From Candidatus Poribacteria bacterium (lineage in GTDB: Bacteria > Poribacteria > WGA-4E > DTYX01), in the NCBI GenBank assembly GCA_012961655.1, contig DTYX01000042.1:1-6542 (forward strand): a stretch of 6,542 nt of DNA. Reading direction: 5' to 3'. The notes below the pieces were generated by a model. That model saw nothing but the letters and a program-made list of their open reading frames with translations, was not told the DNA's origin and searched no databases. The number at the start of each line of letters is the position of its first letter. Position 1 is the first letter of the stretch. This document shows, in pieces, positions 5,677 through 6,542 of this stretch. Position numbers and translations under genes: made by a program.

Positions 5677-6542
5677 ATGAAAAAATTTATTATCATTGGC
5701 GTAGCTATTGTTATTGTAATTTTCGTTGCTCTCGGCGCAGTTAGAGTTTCTAGAAGTAAGAAAAACAGAAATGAGGATAAGATTGAAGTCGCTCGGCGCG
5801 GGGAATTCATCGTGAAAATTAAGGAGATTGGTTATTTAGAGCCTCTTTTGTCGGTAGAGATTAAGTCTAATGTCGAGGGCGAAATTAAGAAGCTCTACGT
5901 CAAAGATGGAGACAAAGTTGAAAAAGGGCAGATTCTACTTAAAATTGACGACGCGCGGATAGTAGAGGAAAAAAAGCAAGCGCAGGCGAACTTAGATGCC
6001 GCAAAAGCGCAATTGGAGCAAGCAAAACTGAATACGAATCTGACAGAACAGCAACAAGACAGCGCGCTCAAGCAAGCGTATGAGGCCGTCGAAGTTGCTA
6101 AAGCCGCTTATGAAGCTGCAAAGGCGGCAGAAGCTCAACGGATTTCTCAAGCGAAAACAGATATAGCGACGACGAAAAACTATTTGGAGCAGGATAGAAT
6201 TGCCTTTCAGCAAGCAATAATCGCGCTCCAACAGGCTCAATTGGCTTTGGAACAATATAAAGCGGCAGAGGAATCGGCAAAAGTAAATCTCAACAATGCC
6301 GAATCGGAATTTAAGAGAGTTGAAGAGCTTTACGAAAAAGAATTCGTCTCGAAAAAAGCTTTGGAAGATGCGCAGGCGCAGCGCGCTAACGCCCTTTCTC
6401 AATACGAATCGGCGAGAAAAAACGTTGAATCACAGATACAGACTGTCGAATCACAAGAAGCAAACATCAAAACCCGTCAAAAAGCTATCGACACAAGACA
6501 AGCCACCCTCGATTTCCAGGAGAACAATTTAAAAGTCATCGA
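5677..6542 (+). CDS. HlyD/MacA-family periplasmic adaptor (adaptor 2), 3' end off window
   Basis: Second membrane fusion protein, a paralogue of the adaptor at 781-2511 with a similar start (MKKFIIIG versus MKKIIIIG). The 288 visible residues have an anchor helix (about 4-24), a short linker, and the first lipoyl half at about 60-92 (SNVEGEIKKLYVKDGDKVEK). From about 95 to the edge runs an alanine/glutamine/glutamate-rich coiled coil with the hairpin motif FKRVEELYEKEFVSKKALED (212-231). The second lipoyl half, barrel and membrane-proximal domain should lie beyond the edge. ATG 5677 is preferred because GGAG (5667-5670) is 6 bases away; in-frame ATGs at 5671 and 5638 are poorly spaced. It probably opens a second adaptor-transporter set or works with the same permease and duct; the missing ATPase gene could follow it. 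Confidence 0.9.
   Translation, partial: MKKFIIIGVAIVIVIFVALGAVRVSRSKKNRNEDKIEVARRGEFIVKIKEIGYLEPLLSVEIKSNVEGEIKKLYVKDGDKVEKGQILLKIDDARIVEEKKQAQANLDAAKAQLEQAKLNTNLTEQQQDSALKQAYEAVEVAKAAYEAAKAAEAQRISQAKTDIATTKNYLEQDRIAFQQAIIALQQAQLALEQYKAAEESAKVNLNNAESEFKRVEELYEKEFVSKKALEDAQAQRANALSQYESARKNVESQIQTVESQEANIKTRQKAIDTRQATLDFQENNLKVI

Noticed and set aside
5550..5744. Plus-strand 64-codon frame overlapping the TolC end and adaptor 2 start
   Set aside because: It runs in a different frame across two solid genes, has no ribosome site, and ends with shadow-like composition.
5992..6402. Minus-strand 136-codon frame opposite adaptor 2
   Set aside because: The phenylalanine/leucine/arginine-rich translation is the expected antisense of A/Q/E-rich coiled-coil coding sequence.
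1..6542. CRISPR arrays, tRNA or rRNA genes, transposases, attachment sites
   Set aside because: No regularly spaced identical repeats, no cloverleaf or rRNA-like sequence, and no transposase or integrase motif was seen on either strand.

Overview
This window reads as part of a chromosome from a diderm (Gram-negative-type) bacterium. It encodes an outer-membrane TolC-family channel together with periplasmic adaptors and an inner-membrane MacB/FtsX-type permease, which only makes sense in a cell with two membranes. Base composition is moderate to slightly AT-rich by eye. The lineage cannot be fixed from this sequence; an uncultured or environmental group is a guess.

Layout. The left edge (1-42) carries a degenerate tandem GTG-containing repeat. 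A leftward ECF-type sigma factor follows (571 down to 62); its C-terminus stops inside the region 4 DNA-recognition helix, just before the repeat. A 209-base divergent intergenic region (572-780) holds candidate promoters for both directions and two small palindromes. Rightward genes then follow in one orientation: a long membrane-anchored periplasmic adaptor (781-2511), a MacB/FtsX-family permease without its own ATPase domain (2611-3876), a TolC-family outer membrane protein (4223-5569) and a second, paralogous adaptor that runs off the right edge (5677 onward).

The gaps are not empty. Between adaptor 1 and the permease is a stem with a T-run that looks like an intrinsic terminator or attenuator (2517-2565). 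The 346-base gap between permease and TolC gene holds what looks like a small gene broken by a single-base frameshift (3918-4125), with a second AT-rich hairpin plus T-run over its end. A short leader before adaptor 2 can fold in two mutually exclusive ways.

Together the genes encode most of a MacAB-TolC-like tripartite export machine. The adaptor would bridge the ABC permease in the inner membrane and the TolC-like duct in the outer membrane, exporting an unknown substrate (drug, peptide, lipid or siderophore-like molecule). The nucleotide-binding ATPase subunit that such a permease needs is absent from the window; it may lie beyond the right edge, after adaptor 2. The system type is known. 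The less ordinary points are the gene order, the missing ATPase, the duplicated adaptor, the clipped sigma factor and the broken small gene.
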